Source of the DNA: Platycnemis pennipes
Lineage: Eukaryota > Arthropoda > Insecta > Odonata > Platycnemididae
DNA: 64,000 nt
Assembly: GCA_933228895.1 (NCBI GenBank)
Contig: OW121847.1
Location: 754,001 to 818,000 of the forward strand
Direction: 5' to 3'
The position numbers and the translations under genes were made by a program. Below, piece by piece: positions 23,375 through 33,856 of the stretch (positions are counted from its first letter, which is position 1; each line of letters starts with the position of its first letter). Below the pieces are notes generated by a model. That model saw only the letters and a list, made by a program, of their open reading frames with translations. It was not told the DNA's origin and did not search any database.

Positions 23375-23878
23375 CATCAAATTATTGCGCTCACTCCATT
23401 ACAATATGGCTTACTACGTAGTACGAAGCTACGTTAATACACTGGCCCCGATTGTCATCAGTTTTTAAATTGCAGCCAAAAGCCATGTTTATATAAAAGA
23501 AAAAAAAGTTGGAACAGAAATTATGCTGCAGAAAACACTTGGTTAGTACCGAAAATGTTTATTTCAGGACTTGATGAATTGTGACTGATAGCTGCTGTAA
23601 TCCACAAACAGCTGGGTTGAGATGCTATGATTATATGCCCACACGAAATCCAAGGATGCCAGTTCTATGTAAAGAAAGTGAAATTAACGATCCACTTTAA
23701 TAATTTACCTCTTAAATATTAAGTACCATGAAAGCGGCATTCGGTAGTATCACGGTGTAATTATTATTTTTGTTATTTATTATTATTCACGTCAACTTCC
23801 TTTCTGTTGGTGAACACAATATATCTGTTCTCACAAAACATCAAACATAAACAACATAAACATATAAACCATACCCTC

Positions 23879-24073
23879 CTATGTAATATACAATATCACA
23901 TTCACTTTCTTCTCTCTTCTAGCTCGAACAGACAGGCCAATTTCCCTGCGTAGCTTGCTGCGACGACCAACAATAACATCGGTTACATTTCCTATTGTTG
24001 AGGACTGCAACTCGCGAATGCCCCGGATCACCGCGCTCATTACTAAATCAGCCATTGTAGAGCCCGATGCCAT
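23879..24073 (-). CDS. Unrecognised 64-codon ORF
   Basis: A minus-strand frame with an ATG in reasonable context (preceded by AAA on that strand) and the peptide start 'MASGSTMADLVMSAVIRG', followed by an Arg/Lys-rich end. I do not recognise it. It sits inside the nested Tigger region and may be chance or an insertion remnant. Confidence 0.15.
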   Translation of the reverse strand: MASGSTMADLVMSAVIRGIRELQSSTIGNVTDVIVGRRSKLRREIGLSVRARREKKVNVILYIT

Positions 24074-26132
24074 TTTTCCCTATGACTCTGTATAAACATG
24101 ATAAAATGATGATAAAATTTAATATGGCGGCCCCTTGGATCCCAAGCACAACATGGCTAGTAAATGACATGTTACAACGGAGTATTGGAATGTGACTTAT
24201 TGAGAAGGAATGGACTCGTACATTCTCCAACCACAAACGTCCTGAACTCTTAAACTGCATTTCAATGAGAACCGCTTAGTCTTCTGACAATTCAACAAGT
24301 TTCTACAAATTGGTGAAGCAAGTAACGGGTGGGTCAATCGATTTAATAATCGTTTGAATTTGCATTGCAAGAAAAATGATGCACAGTAGCAAAAAAAAAG
24401 CAAGCATTAAAATATTGATAAATCCTTTCTTCCGGTCATCTGGAAATCAAACGCATAATCTTGAGTTACAAATAAGGCAGCCTTATTTGAGGACTGGTAC
24501 AGCAACTACTTTATACCAGAGGTCAAGGAGTACTGCCTTAAGAAAAAAATGCCTTTTAAAATCTTGCTGTTGTTTGATAATGAACCCGGTCCCCCACCAC
24601 ACTAAAGAATTGATTAAGTGGTGAGGCAGCAAAGAATTTTCCAAGAATACTAGAAAAAATAATTGTGGAGGGTGGTTATTTAGCAGAACAGGTTTTTAAT
24701 GTTGAAGAAGCGGACTTTTCTGGAAAATAATGACTCGCTGTACGCATATTTATAAAAAATAAAAGTCTGCTCCTGGCTTTAAGGCAGCAAAAGATCGCGA
24801 CTCTCTTGCTAGGAGGTAACGCAATCGTAGATCACAAATTGAGACCTCATCTAATTTACTATTCGGAAAATCCGTGAGCATTAAAAAATATTTATAAATC
24901 CTTTATTTCGGTCATCTGGAAATCAAACGCAAAATCTCGGGTTACATCTGCCTTATTTGAGGACTGGTACTGCATCTATTTTATACCCGAGTTCAAGTAG
25001 TACTGCCTTAAGGAAAACATTCCATTTAAAATCTTGCTGTTGCTTGATAATGCACCCAGTCACCCAACACACAATTGGGAGGATTTAAATGACTGCATTC
25101 TTTAGCCTCCAAATACAACGGCACTTCACCAACCCAATGATCAGGGAATCTTTGCGTCCTTCAAAGCTTATAACTTGCACAAGACATTTTCTGATGCTAT
25201 TGCTGCCACAGATGGGGATGGTAGAAATACATGTAGTGAGTTTTGGAATGGCTACAAATATGCACCATGTAATAAAAAACATAGCATCATCCTGGGAAGA
25301 AGTAACCACGATTCACGGTCATATTCGCACCAGGAGTTGACAAATGAAGAAATGATAGAGATGGAGTGACGCTGGGGCAGAAGTAGGGGATGGAGATGAT
25401 GATGGGAGATCTCAAAAGGATGTGTGTGGACAAAAAAATGCTTTACAACTCAAGGATTGTTGGAGGTCTTCGAGTATATTAATTCGGCGGTGGAAAAACT
25501 TGAGCAAACGGATTGTAAGGTCATCAGGGCACTTGGCATGGCACAAGGTGCCATGTCTTGCTATGAGGAAATTTATCATGAAGAAAAGAAGGCCCCAAAA
25601 CAAACCTCTCTGTACAGTTACTTCACGAAAAAGTTGAAACCACATCACCATCAACTTCATCAACAGCTGACGCAGAGGACAACGCCACAGTGCAGCGTTC
25701 GACCTCGCAGTGAGAGAAATAAAATGTCTGCGTGCGTGAAGGATGAAGTGTGTATGTTGGCGTGATTGCAAAGCGTTAATGTGGACGTCGCAGTGACCTA
25801 ATCCTCTGCCCTCCTCTTATGAGAATAATCTGTGACAATGAAACCACCAGAGCCATTAGTAAACTCAACGTAAAAGGCAAAAGATACAGTAATTATTAAA
25901 GGCTAGTAAATTACACAATACTAAATGGCTCCTTCAATGGCATGATAACATAAAAAAATAATATTAATCGTCATTATAGTGAATTGACCTTAAGATACCG
26001 TGCTTTCGCAAATCCGTGCAATTGTTCAATTCGGACTAACAATATTATGCAATTTGGGGTGCAACTTCCAGGCGACATTATAGTTTACTTATGCAAATAA
26101 ATTAAAGATAAAAGTAAGAATTATTGAATTTC

Positions 26133-26345
26133 TCAGGAAATAACTGAAGGAAATTGTCCGAAAAATTTCCCCACATTTCTCCGCATAAATTGAAATCTCC
26201 GGAACACGGATTTAGTTTTGGAGAACGGACTTAATTTTCTGCTTACGTAAATTTCACTAAGATCCATTTGCTGTTTATTAGCAATCTTATTGAGGCTTTC
26301 ATCAAAACCCACAATAAATTGCTGGCAACTCTCTACATGTTCCAT
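26133..26345 (-). pseudogene. hAT-like transposase, segment upstream of the nested Tigger
   Basis: Minus-strand frame with 'CQQFIVGFDESLNKIANKQQ' then 'MDLSEIYV', which resembles the conserved 'F-D-E-S-L-N-x-x-x-Q-x-x-Q-M-D-L' block of the same uncharacterised hAT-like family as 22604-22975. The Asp in FDESLN is plausibly a catalytic residue; I infer this from position only. The later part of the frame is scrambled. Confidence 0.65.
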
Positions 26346-26784
26346 TTAGGGTTTTATTCAAAATATAGAGATCATGAACAACTACTTTGTTTTTGTTGTT
26401 GTTGTTGAAAGCCGTTGCGTCAGGCCGAAAGCACTCCGGCACTTCGGTGAGAAATGACATGGGCACTAACAACAAAGATTATATATTCACGGGACGGGAC
26501 TATGTATCGTACACAGTGTATGGAGAAATCATTGCACTCTTGGTAATTGCAGAAATGCTAAATGCGACAACACGGGAAATTTCACTATGCAACTGCCAGA
26601 AATGGCACATTATTTCCGTCGCTGTTTTACATATTGACACCACCGAAAATTCCAGGGTCGATTACATATTTCCCTGAGATTTCCCTGATATTTCCAGTGA
26701 AAATAAAATTCCCTGAGATTTCCCGGTTTTCCAGAGTGCTGGACACCCTGAAGAACCGCTACAATATGTTGTAATTGTTGCATC

Positions 26785-27000
26785 ACCAGAAGATACCAGA
26801 GTTGATGCTGAATGGCATTTATACCACAGCTCATGGCAAGGGGCCCAGTGACAGACTTGGAGAGCCACTGAAGAGATTAATTACATGTGCCAGGCTGCAG
26901 TTCAATTACAATGAACAAATTTAGACTCTTGCGGGATTTCAAAATGTATCAATCACGCTTGAAAGGAATGACTTGGAGTTTGTTCCCAATGAGCAAATGA
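26785..27000 (+). pseudogene. Relic of an uncharacterised transposon-associated protein
   Basis: The plus strand reads 'HGKGPSDRLGEPLKRLITCA', then 'RLQFNYNEQI', a stop, and further residues. This resembles a motif (H-G-K-G-x-x-D-G-x-G-G-x-x-K-R-L) seen in multi-copy uncharacterised proteins of arthropods and other invertebrates. The central Gly-Gly is lost. It lies just outside the right end of the hAT at 26750, so the hAT may have landed in it. Confidence 0.45.
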
Positions 27001-27300
27001 AAGAAGAGTGGGCTGCGGCGAGGAGAATGTGGGAGTGCCATGCGTTCGTCGTTTGAATATCCCACCATCAAAGGAGGAGGACTGCTTGCTTTTGAAAAGC
27101 CCTTCCCAGGCATTCAAAGGTACAAATTTCTATTTTTGTGCATAACTTAACTGAGGCAATGCTGAAGAAGCACATAACTAGATAAGTCACAGTGATTATG
27201 TACCACATTCGTAAGTTCACTGAGATTGAAAGGATTTTATTCTTGGGTAATAACATAAATCCAAAATATGGTAAATTCATGTACATTAAATTTTGAACAA

Positions 27301-27390
27301 CTATGTACACCCGTCCACAGTAAAAAGTTACCACCCCGGAGGCCGAATTTCCGAGTTGAAGGAGACTTGACAACACTGTCCCTTGGCGCC
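27301..27390 (+). repeat. Shared terminal module, copy attached to a different body
   Basis: Begins 'GTACACCCGTCCACAGTAAA' and continues 'AAGTTACCACCCCGGAGGCC', 'GAGTTGAAGGAGACTTGACA'. This is the same roughly 90-bp module as the right ends (minus strand) of 14697-15541 and 28950-29796, but what follows (27390-27900) is not similar to either. Confidence 0.75.
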
Positions 27391-28220
27391 GAGTTTAGAT
27401 GCCCAGAGCTCTCGCTGCTCTCGCCATTTATTGGGGGTACCCTTCCCTCGAGAACAATTCCCTTTTCGCCCTTTCTCAAGTGAACAGCAGACTGCCTTGA
27501 CCCACGACATCTGCTAGAAGACAAGTCGCCCGAGACACATAGGTACCCGTGGCCACAGAACGGGAGAAGGGGCACGAGATGAGTTCCAATCACTTTTCAC
27601 CACATTTCTAGAAGAAACATGATAGAAAATGACACTCGCTTTATAACCTCTTTCGAAAATACCTAACATTTATTCTGAGACCACTTTGGAGTCCTATGAC
27701 AACTGGACGATTTTCCGAGGGTAATTATTAACGTGCTAAATGGTCGTTGCGCTTCCACGGGTATTATAAGACCGTAAAATATGCAATGTTCTGGTTGAAA
27801 TTTTATGTCCTCTAAACCTAACACTTCAAAACCCCTACATTTATTGATCACTAAGTCACCAATTAACTCAGATTCATCCAACGTTTCTGTCGCCAAGCGT
27901 AGGTGTGAAGAAAGTCTTAGGAAGGTGTAAACAAAGTCTTCGGTTTATTATTCCGAAGTTTTTTTCAATTGATAACTGCTCATGTATTACGTCTAACTGA
28001 AATTAGATCAGCTGCTATTATGATCTTCAGTATTTTTGTAATGCTTGACCTCCTGGAACTTTATTCAAAAGCCATTAATTTCTGATAATCAATAGCTATC
28101 GACTTACGTGGGCCGAGCTTCTTACAAAGGAGAAGTCTCCAGCCTCATTGCATAATTCTCTCTAAAAGAGAGTTGCATAAAACGGCATAATCAGAGAAGA
28201 CTTTGAGCGCTTAGCCGATA
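27391..28220. other. Body following the shared module, nothing recognised
   Basis: Contains a 77-codon minus-strand frame (27663-27896) beginning 'MATETLDESELIGDLVI' without recognised family. Otherwise AT-rich. Confidence 0.3.
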
Positions 28221-28484
28221 CCCTACCTATGGAAATAATTCCGATACGTTCAGAAGTCGGTCGGTATATTTTTTCAGAAACACGTTTTATGATACCCACA
28301 ACCACGAACAGTAAGCAGGTGGTGAAAATAGAATCAAGCCAGATCACAAAAAAAAAACTCATCCGGGAAATGAACCACAGATCTACCAATGTGCTGTTAT
28401 GCGTGCTATTCCAAGCAAGGTTTGGATTTGGCAGGCTCTCCATTTCTTCACATTTCCACCTTCCGCTATCTAAATAGTGTATTG

Positions 28485-28690
28485 GAGAAAAAGGGGTATA
28501 GCAGCATTGATGACAGTAGGAAAATTGTATTGGCAAGAGAAGCTTTTAGTCGTAGACGTGAACTGTTGACGGGGGCATTAAGTAGTGAAGTAAAGAAAAT
28601 ACTAGTGAAAGGTTTTGTATGGGGCGTGGCACTATATGACGCTTAAACATATGCTTCATGGAACGAAGAATTTAAGCACCAACGTAGCAG
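28485..28690 (+). mobile_element. RTE-like reverse transcriptase fragment
   Basis: The plus strand reads 'IDDSRKIVLAREAFSRRREL', 'LTGALSSEVKKILVKGF', 'VWGVALYDA', then a stop. It matches the conserved post-palm block of RTE-type RTs (R-I-x-x-A-x-x-A-F ... R-K-x-L-V-K-x-F-V-W-S-V-x-L-Y-G). It ends at the point where the fragment at 15542 begins, and both are near an 850-bp repeat copy. Confidence 0.7.
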
Positions 28691-28949
28691 TATGAGAGAT
28701 TCAGTAGTCTTCGCATTCCCTTGTTACTCTCATTTTCGTTTTAGATGGCAATACAGTTTCTTAGAATACTCCGACAGTATATTCTCCTCGCATATCCTAC
28801 AAGCGAGCCCATAAAAATCCTCCGACCTCTCTGCACAGTAGTTCAGTAATTCCAAGTATTCCCTATAATTACGTCGAATGTGTTCTGGTCACATTGCAGA
28901 ATTATACGTCCTGTCCTTTTTTTACATTTCAAGTAGCTTATACTGCGAT

Positions 28950-29796
28950 ATGAATTGCCGATGAGTATTCATTCTAAGAAATAACCAGGCGAGAGTGCGA
29001 GGATTGTGTGTAATTTGAAATAAATTCTAAATATATCAGCAATAATTTTTCCTCAATTTATTACGCAATTAAGCTTGGAACTTAACACATATTCCGTAAA
29101 GACATCCAATAAGTCTTCTCTTTTCTTATTGAAATCTGTATGTGTCAGTTATAGTGTAAGTATTTTTGTCATTTACTATACAAGTGCAGTTTTCGAGCTC
29201 ATCACGCAGACAAATAAAATCATTGACAATTCAAAAATAACACCGATCGTTAACAGATACCTATATAAATGCTGATAACAATATTCATCTATGTTATTCA
29301 TGTTATAAAATCAAAATATTCTACGACGAAATAAAGGCAAAAATTGAGTATTTTTGGAACGTTTTGGAAATGACATGACTAAGAAATATCGACCGTGTTA
29401 CTGCTTCGAGCTGCATTCACATTTGGGTAGTCACTCTCTCAAGAGCCGTAGTCGCGGAAACCTAAGCGACCCATCTTCAAGGGAGTAACTCCGAGCAACA
29501 ATCTAAAAGAAGGCTTTTTTTCGGGAGGCCTCACTCCTTGGGTCCGACTAATTGTCGCAAAGGCACCCTTGCGGCCCTCCCTCTCCAACGCAAAAATCTC
29601 TCTCCAGGTCATTGAGGAAGGGTCTCACCACAAGCCATGGCAAGGGTGGGAGGAGGACCGTGCCTCGGTCTTGCTGGTCTTTCGTGGTCGCGGCATTTAA
29701 AGGGACAGAGCTGCACTGTTGTCAAATCTCCTTCAACTCGGGACTTTGAAAAATTCGGCCTCCGAGGTGGTAACTTTTTATTGTGGACGGGTGTAC
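28950..29796 (-). repeat. 850-bp interspersed repeat, copy 2
   Basis: Same orientation and full-length similarity to 14697-15541, diverged by eye by roughly a quarter. The minus-strand start is 'GTACACCCGTCCACAATAAA' (29796 down). No target duplication is seen at its borders, and no protein. Confidence 0.75.
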
Positions 29797-29849
29797 AATC
29801 AGAGAAGCATTACTTCTACCCATATAAATGGAATCTTACGTGAGCAATT

Positions 29850-30610
29850 GTACTTTCCAGAGAAGAGTACAGGCCATCCCATCTCCCTGCTTACCTAACA
29901 TTCTCACCTCCATCATTGATGAAGCCTGGTTGGTCAAGTCAATGCAGTATGCCTGCTTAAATAACCAATGGTTTTGGGGTTGAATCATACTCACTCTGCT
30001 CACATGCATATTGTGAATGTTTTCTAAGTAGTCAAGTGGAATTTATTGAAGTGAAAAATCACAAAGAAATATTGCCATTGATCCCCCTAAAATATAATAA
30101 AAAAGTAAAATAATACTGCCATGAGCCCAATTACTATTCTCAATGACTCATCACATCTCAATATCAAATTTAATAATTTTTTTATTTGGTTATATGAACA
30201 AGAGATGCTCATGGAAATTAATGTATAAGAGGAATCAAAATAACACTGGTTGAATTTATAAATACTAAAGAACCTTTGAAAAGGCCTCAATTAATTATGT
30301 GATAGTGTTGTGGTCATTACAAGGGAAGGGGATGACTGAAGATTGAATGTATTTGAGTTGTAGATTGTAATGGAAGGAACATTTTTTACCCAGAAGGTGA
30401 GATAGTTGTTATGTGTTGAGAGACAGGAAGCTGTATTTATAATAAATAATGATTTTTATTATTTCTATTTTCTCCTTTTTGAAAACTCCTTGAGTTCACC
30501 TATATTAAGGCTAAAAATGGTAAGGATTTGTATGTTGAATGGTGTGATGCATCATAACTGTTTATATGGTAGTGTTCGACATTGTCTCTAATATAATTTG
30601 ATTGATGGGG
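29850..30610. other. AT-rich stretch, nothing recognised
   Basis: No inverted-repeat ends, no family-like frames. Confidence 0.35.
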
Positions 30611-30619
30611 TGTTTCTAA

Positions 30620-31152
30620 GAATGGGGTCGTTTACCATATTTTTTTAATTGCCGAATCTGATAGAGTTTGTAAAATAAAAGGACCCGTTTTTTTCCGCTT
30701 TCTGACCCGACAATTATTTCCAGAGTTATAAGCGGCGAAAAACTGATGTTTTTAACCCTTTCGGAAAAGTGGGTGTGGTGAAACCTCTGACGTACATCTA
30801 CTTCGTCCAATCACAACTGAGCCTGCGAAGCTACTTCTCCTTATCGCAATGAGGGGGACACAGCTGACTCTGCCAATAGGAGCGGTTGCGACAGCATCTG
30901 TGCGAGCAGAGAATCCCCCTCCACTCCCTTCCCCCTCCCCTGAAAGCAGTCAAGTATGGGAGGAAAATGACGTCAATGTTATCACAGCAGCATTTTCAGT
31001 GGACATCACCTTTTGCTTATTTTCATTTTTGATTTATGAGTGAATGGTCGTGGTTAGAATATTAATTTTTTCACTAAAATTCGTTTTTTGTTTCCATCTA
31101 ACGATTTCGTGTACAAAATTGCGATTTCGGTTCCGAGTAAACGCCCCCATTA
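30620..31152. mobile_element. 533-bp MITE with 9-bp target duplication TGTTTCTAA
   Basis: Ends GAATGGGGTCGTTTAC and (reverse complement) TAATGGGGGCGTTTAC form 16-bp inverted repeats differing at two positions. TGTTTCTAA lies directly outside both ends (30611-30619 and 31153-31161). A 9-bp duplication fits Mutator-type transposition best. No coding is seen inside. Confidence 0.82.
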
Positions 31153-31187
31153 TGTTTCTAATATGTATATAAGAAAAAAAGTTTCTA

Positions 31188-31558
31188 ATATATAAGAAAT
31201 GTCAAATTCTATATACCCTTCTCCAAAAATAATGTTACACTTTTAAATGTGAAGCAAAATGATGCACACGATGCTTAGATTCTGTTATTTTCACTCTATG
31301 CGCAACTTCGATACTTCTAAGTTTCAACTTTGCGAATTAAGAAACCATTTCTTTCTGATTATTCTCATTGACTTCTTCTTAAACAATGTTCAGTAAATGG
31401 CACACGAATATATTTTGTTATAAATAATTGACTCCTTTCAATCAAAACATCCGGACGTCAAAAATAGACCCGTTGCCATGCATGGCCCATAGTCCGGCAA
31501 AATCCCTAATCTGGCATCACTTTGGTCCTGACTGTGCCAGATTAAAGATGCTCAACTG
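31188..31558 (-). mobile_element. Half copy of the CAGTTGAGCA Tigger-like element
   Basis: The reverse complement matches 7446-7815 over about 370 bp, including the terminus CAGTTGAGCATCTTTAATC. Only one end is present. The terminus is followed by TA and then directly by the R4/Dong copy 2 coding sequence. Confidence 0.85.
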
Positions 31559-32515
31559 TATATGTGCAGTGTCCCGTCAAAAAGGGAGCATAAGATCACC
31601 CATCTTTTCCACATGGATCACCTGAAGATTTATGTTTCAAGTGCAAAAGATCTACGCTTGGCATCGGACACCGTACACAGACACAATGAGGATATAGATA
31701 TGGAATTCGGATTGGACAAGTGCGCGACCATCCATCTGGCGAAAGGAAAGATTTCGGAAGACCAGGAAGAGGTGCAGCTCGTTCACGGAAACGCTATTTG
31801 TCATCTTGATGATGACGAAGCATATGAATATCTCGGCGTTCCCCAGTGCCGGATGCAGAAGGTGAGAGCAGTGAAGGAATGGCTTACAGCCAAATACAGG
31901 CAGACTGTCAGGCGAATCTGGAGCTCCAACCTGTCTGGCAAGAACTAGGTTCTTGCGACGAACACCTTCGCAGTTCTGACACTGATCTACAACTTCTATT
32001 GCATCAAATGGAATGTCAACGAGCTGCAAAATCTCGACAGGGGTACAAAGAAAATGATGACCATCAATCGTAGTGTTCATCCAAAGTCTTCCGTCACCAG
32101 ATTGTATCTCCCGAGAAAGCTAGGTGGTAGAGGGCTGATAAGCTTGGAGTGCCTTCATGACAGAGTAGTCCTGAATATGGCATGCCACATGTTCCACAGC
32201 ACGGACCCCCTTATGCTGCTCATAAAGAAACACGAGTGTGTGGGCAAAGGGGTGTTACTATTCCAAGCAGTGAAAAGCACAGCAGACGGCCTTGGTTTGG
32301 ACTTGGACCTTACATCCAGCGGAGAAGTGTGCAACAAATCAATCTTGTCACTGAAGGCGGACGTGTTAAGGCTTGAAATAAAGAAAGCCGAGTAAATACC
32401 CTTCTCCCCAAGCATACCGAGATTCCAATGCATGGAAATTTCTATTGAAATTTGGAAACGCAAGGGCTAACAAAGGAGCTCACGTTCGCCTTTCTACACT
32501 CTGCAGGTCTAAAAT
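31559..32515 (+). mobile_element. R4/Dong-type retrotransposon, copy 2, main part
   Basis: The plus strand starts at the residues equivalent to 'YVQCPVKK' of the copy at 17695-19650. It reads 'FHMDHLKIYVSSAKDLRL', where the catalytic D-D has become D-H. Then come 'MEFGLDKCATIHLAKGKI', 'YEYLGVPQCRMQKV', 'YCIKWNVNELQNLDRG' and 'HPKSSVTRLYLPRKLGGRG'. Stops and frameshifts occur after about 31946 and 32395. The front is cut by the Tigger end at 31558. Confidence 0.88.
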
Positions 32516-32930
32516 CTGCTGCGCTCGTCTCTCAATGGTCGCTCGATAGCGTTGTTCCTTTCCTCGGACATCAGCACGTTCCGAGATAAGAGACGAGTCG
32601 CCACGCACTGGAGCAGGCTGGAGGGAGTCTTGCTTGAGCTGTGATGTGTGACGGTCAGTCTGTGTAATTACCTTTTGAAATGAAAGAGTCAACCATTCCT
32701 GGCTTTTCCCTTACAGCTCTCAACCAAACCCATATCCTAACTTACAAAATATTATTATTTACCTGAATTTTCCCAGTGTTGTGTACACGCAACATTACAT
32801 CAATCAATTATAATGATCACTAAATTTTTTTTGCTAAAATAAAATCTTAATTAGGCCAATATAAATAAGAAAAGATGAGAAAACAGCATTTCCAACCGGT
32901 ATGTACATGCTGGGGAATAATGGTTAAGCT
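32516..32930. other. Spacer between two R4/Dong fragments
   Basis: Not similar to the R4/Dong protein. A minus-strand 70-codon frame (32480-32692) has an R/E/Q-rich end ('RGKEQRYRATIERRAQQIL') without recognised family. Origin unknown; possibly an insertion. Confidence 0.35.
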
Positions 32931-32949
32931 CAAGATAAAGCCAAGCAGA

Positions 32950-33262
32950 AAGCCTTGCTGCCTGTGCATACCGATAAGCCTATGTATGGATATTTCTATC
33001 GAAACTTGGAAAAGCATAGGCTATCGAAAGATCTGACGTTGGCCTTCCTACCCTCCATTGGTCTGAAGTCTGAGATCAAAGGATTCATCCTCACATGCCA
33101 GGATGGTGTCATAAATACCCTCATGTACCACCACCTTATATTTAAGGTGGAGGTAGCGGACACGAGATGCAGAGCATGCCAAACCCAGCCAGAGACATTG
33201 AGTCATCTTCTCTCCGGCTACAGTTACTACGCCAAGTCAGCAGTTTTCTGGTGATTGTGCAG
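32950..33262 (+). mobile_element. R4/Dong-type fragment, copy 2 tail or copy 3
   Basis: The plus strand reads 'DLTLAFLPSIGLKSEIKGF', 'ILTCQDGVINTLMYHH' and 'RCRACQTQPETLSHLLSGYS', the segment with the Cys/His motif of R4/Dong proteins. Its beginning repeats about 90 bp already present at 32410-32510, so it is either a separate insertion or a duplicated junction. Confidence 0.8.
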
Positions 33263-33702
33263 TGCAGTGATATGGAGAAAGTCACTGCAACACTCCAAAC
33301 GTCTGTTTGTTGAACAGGAGAAAATATACACCACAAACACAATGAGAATAGATCCTTGGTTGTACTTTAGAGCTCACTGGAAGTATCACCCTTGAATATG
33401 CCAAGTAATGATTAATAAATATCAAAACAATACAGCAGTGTGGTACTTGGAAATGAAGATTATAGATGATGTTTCTGAGTGGCCTAAGAAATCGAGGCAT
33501 CTGACAGGAGAAATGATCATTCCATCACGGGGAGAGAAGGGTATGGGGCCTATTCTCTTTGATTAGACTTCTGCAGCATTGACACAAAAACACTCAAGAC
33601 TACAGTAAAAATAATTAGTCTGCAAAGACTTGGATTCACATGGTAATTTGCACCATAGTTTGGAGTGGAATTATTTCTGCTAATGGCACTTGAGAAACTA
33701 AC

Positions 33703-33856
33703 CTCTCTCTTTCTCAGCCTCCTCTTCCTCCCTGCGACGCTGTGCTTCCTGGTGCTTGATCCACTCTGCTCGGTACTTCACCTGCTCCAAGACCACATTC
33801 ATGTTGTAATGCTCCTCGCTCAGCTTTGACATCAAGTCCTTTGGAGGGATTAACAC
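33703..33856 (-). CDS. SF3A1: SF3A1 internal coding exon, linker after SURP2
   Basis: Minus-strand exon of 51 codons plus one base. It begins 'VLIPPKDLMSKL', continues through 'YRAEWIKHQEAQRRREEEE' and ends in an E/K/R-rich stretch typical of the SF3A1 segment after the second SURP domain, including the charged, probably helical part. The acceptor is '...cttcggcag' and the donor is GAG|gttagt. The exon starts in phase 0, directly continuing the '...EQYTK' end of the exon at 55184-55343. It ends with a single G that pairs with the TT opening the exon at 1407-1534 to make Val. It sits alone between two giant introns. The frame is open and conserved, so this looks like a functional exon rather than a retrocopy; a processed copy would lack the splice sites. 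Confidence 0.95.

Larger units (their letters stand above)
23037..25790 (+). mobile_element. Tigger1-like element nested in the hAT, with internal duplication
   Basis: The left end CAGGCAGTCCCCAAGTTACG, preceded by TA, is a common Tigger1-type terminus. The right terminus was not found. The catalytic part is present twice: 24481-24630 and again 24955-25080 both read 'LPYLRTGTA'-like then 'KEYCLKKxMPFKILLL'. The second continues with 'FSDAIAATDGDGRNTCSEFW' (25185-25245) and a C-terminal tail 'TTQGLLEVFEYINSAVEKLE', 'CYEEIYHEEKKAPKQTSLY' ending at about 25650, which matches TIGD1-type proteins. Frames are shifted between blocks. Upstream DNA-binding domains are not recognisable in 23100-24370. 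Confidence 0.8.
22086..26750 (-). mobile_element. hAT-like element, CAGGGTGTCC ends, interrupted by a Tigger
   Basis: Left end CAGGGTGTCCAACAGTGG and right end (reverse complement CAGGGTGTCCAGCACTCTGG) are inverted repeats, with repeated 'TTCCCTGAGATTTCC' subterminally at both ends. AAGAA occurs directly outside both ends, a possible remnant of the target duplication. Transposase-like coding on the minus strand is split: the upstream part at 26133-26345 and the downstream part at 22604-22975. Between them lies Tigger-type sequence beginning at 23037. The whole 4.67 kb therefore looks like one insertion with a nested second one. Confidence 0.8.
1535..33702 (-). other. SF3A1 intron, about 32.2 kb
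   Basis: Bounded by the GT donor of the exon at 33703 and the AG acceptor of the exon at 1534, with phases that match. It is filled with transposable elements described separately. No host exon was recognised inside it. Confidence 0.88.

Noticed and set aside
22086..26755. AAGAA flanks as a firm target duplication of the hAT
   Set aside because: Only five bases match whereas hAT elements make eight, so it is kept as a hint and not used as proof.
14697..29796. The two 850-bp repeats as LTRs of one retrotransposon
   Set aside because: They start with TG and end with CA and are in direct orientation. However, they differ by roughly a quarter, have no matching flanking duplication, and the interval between them is made of unrelated complete elements.
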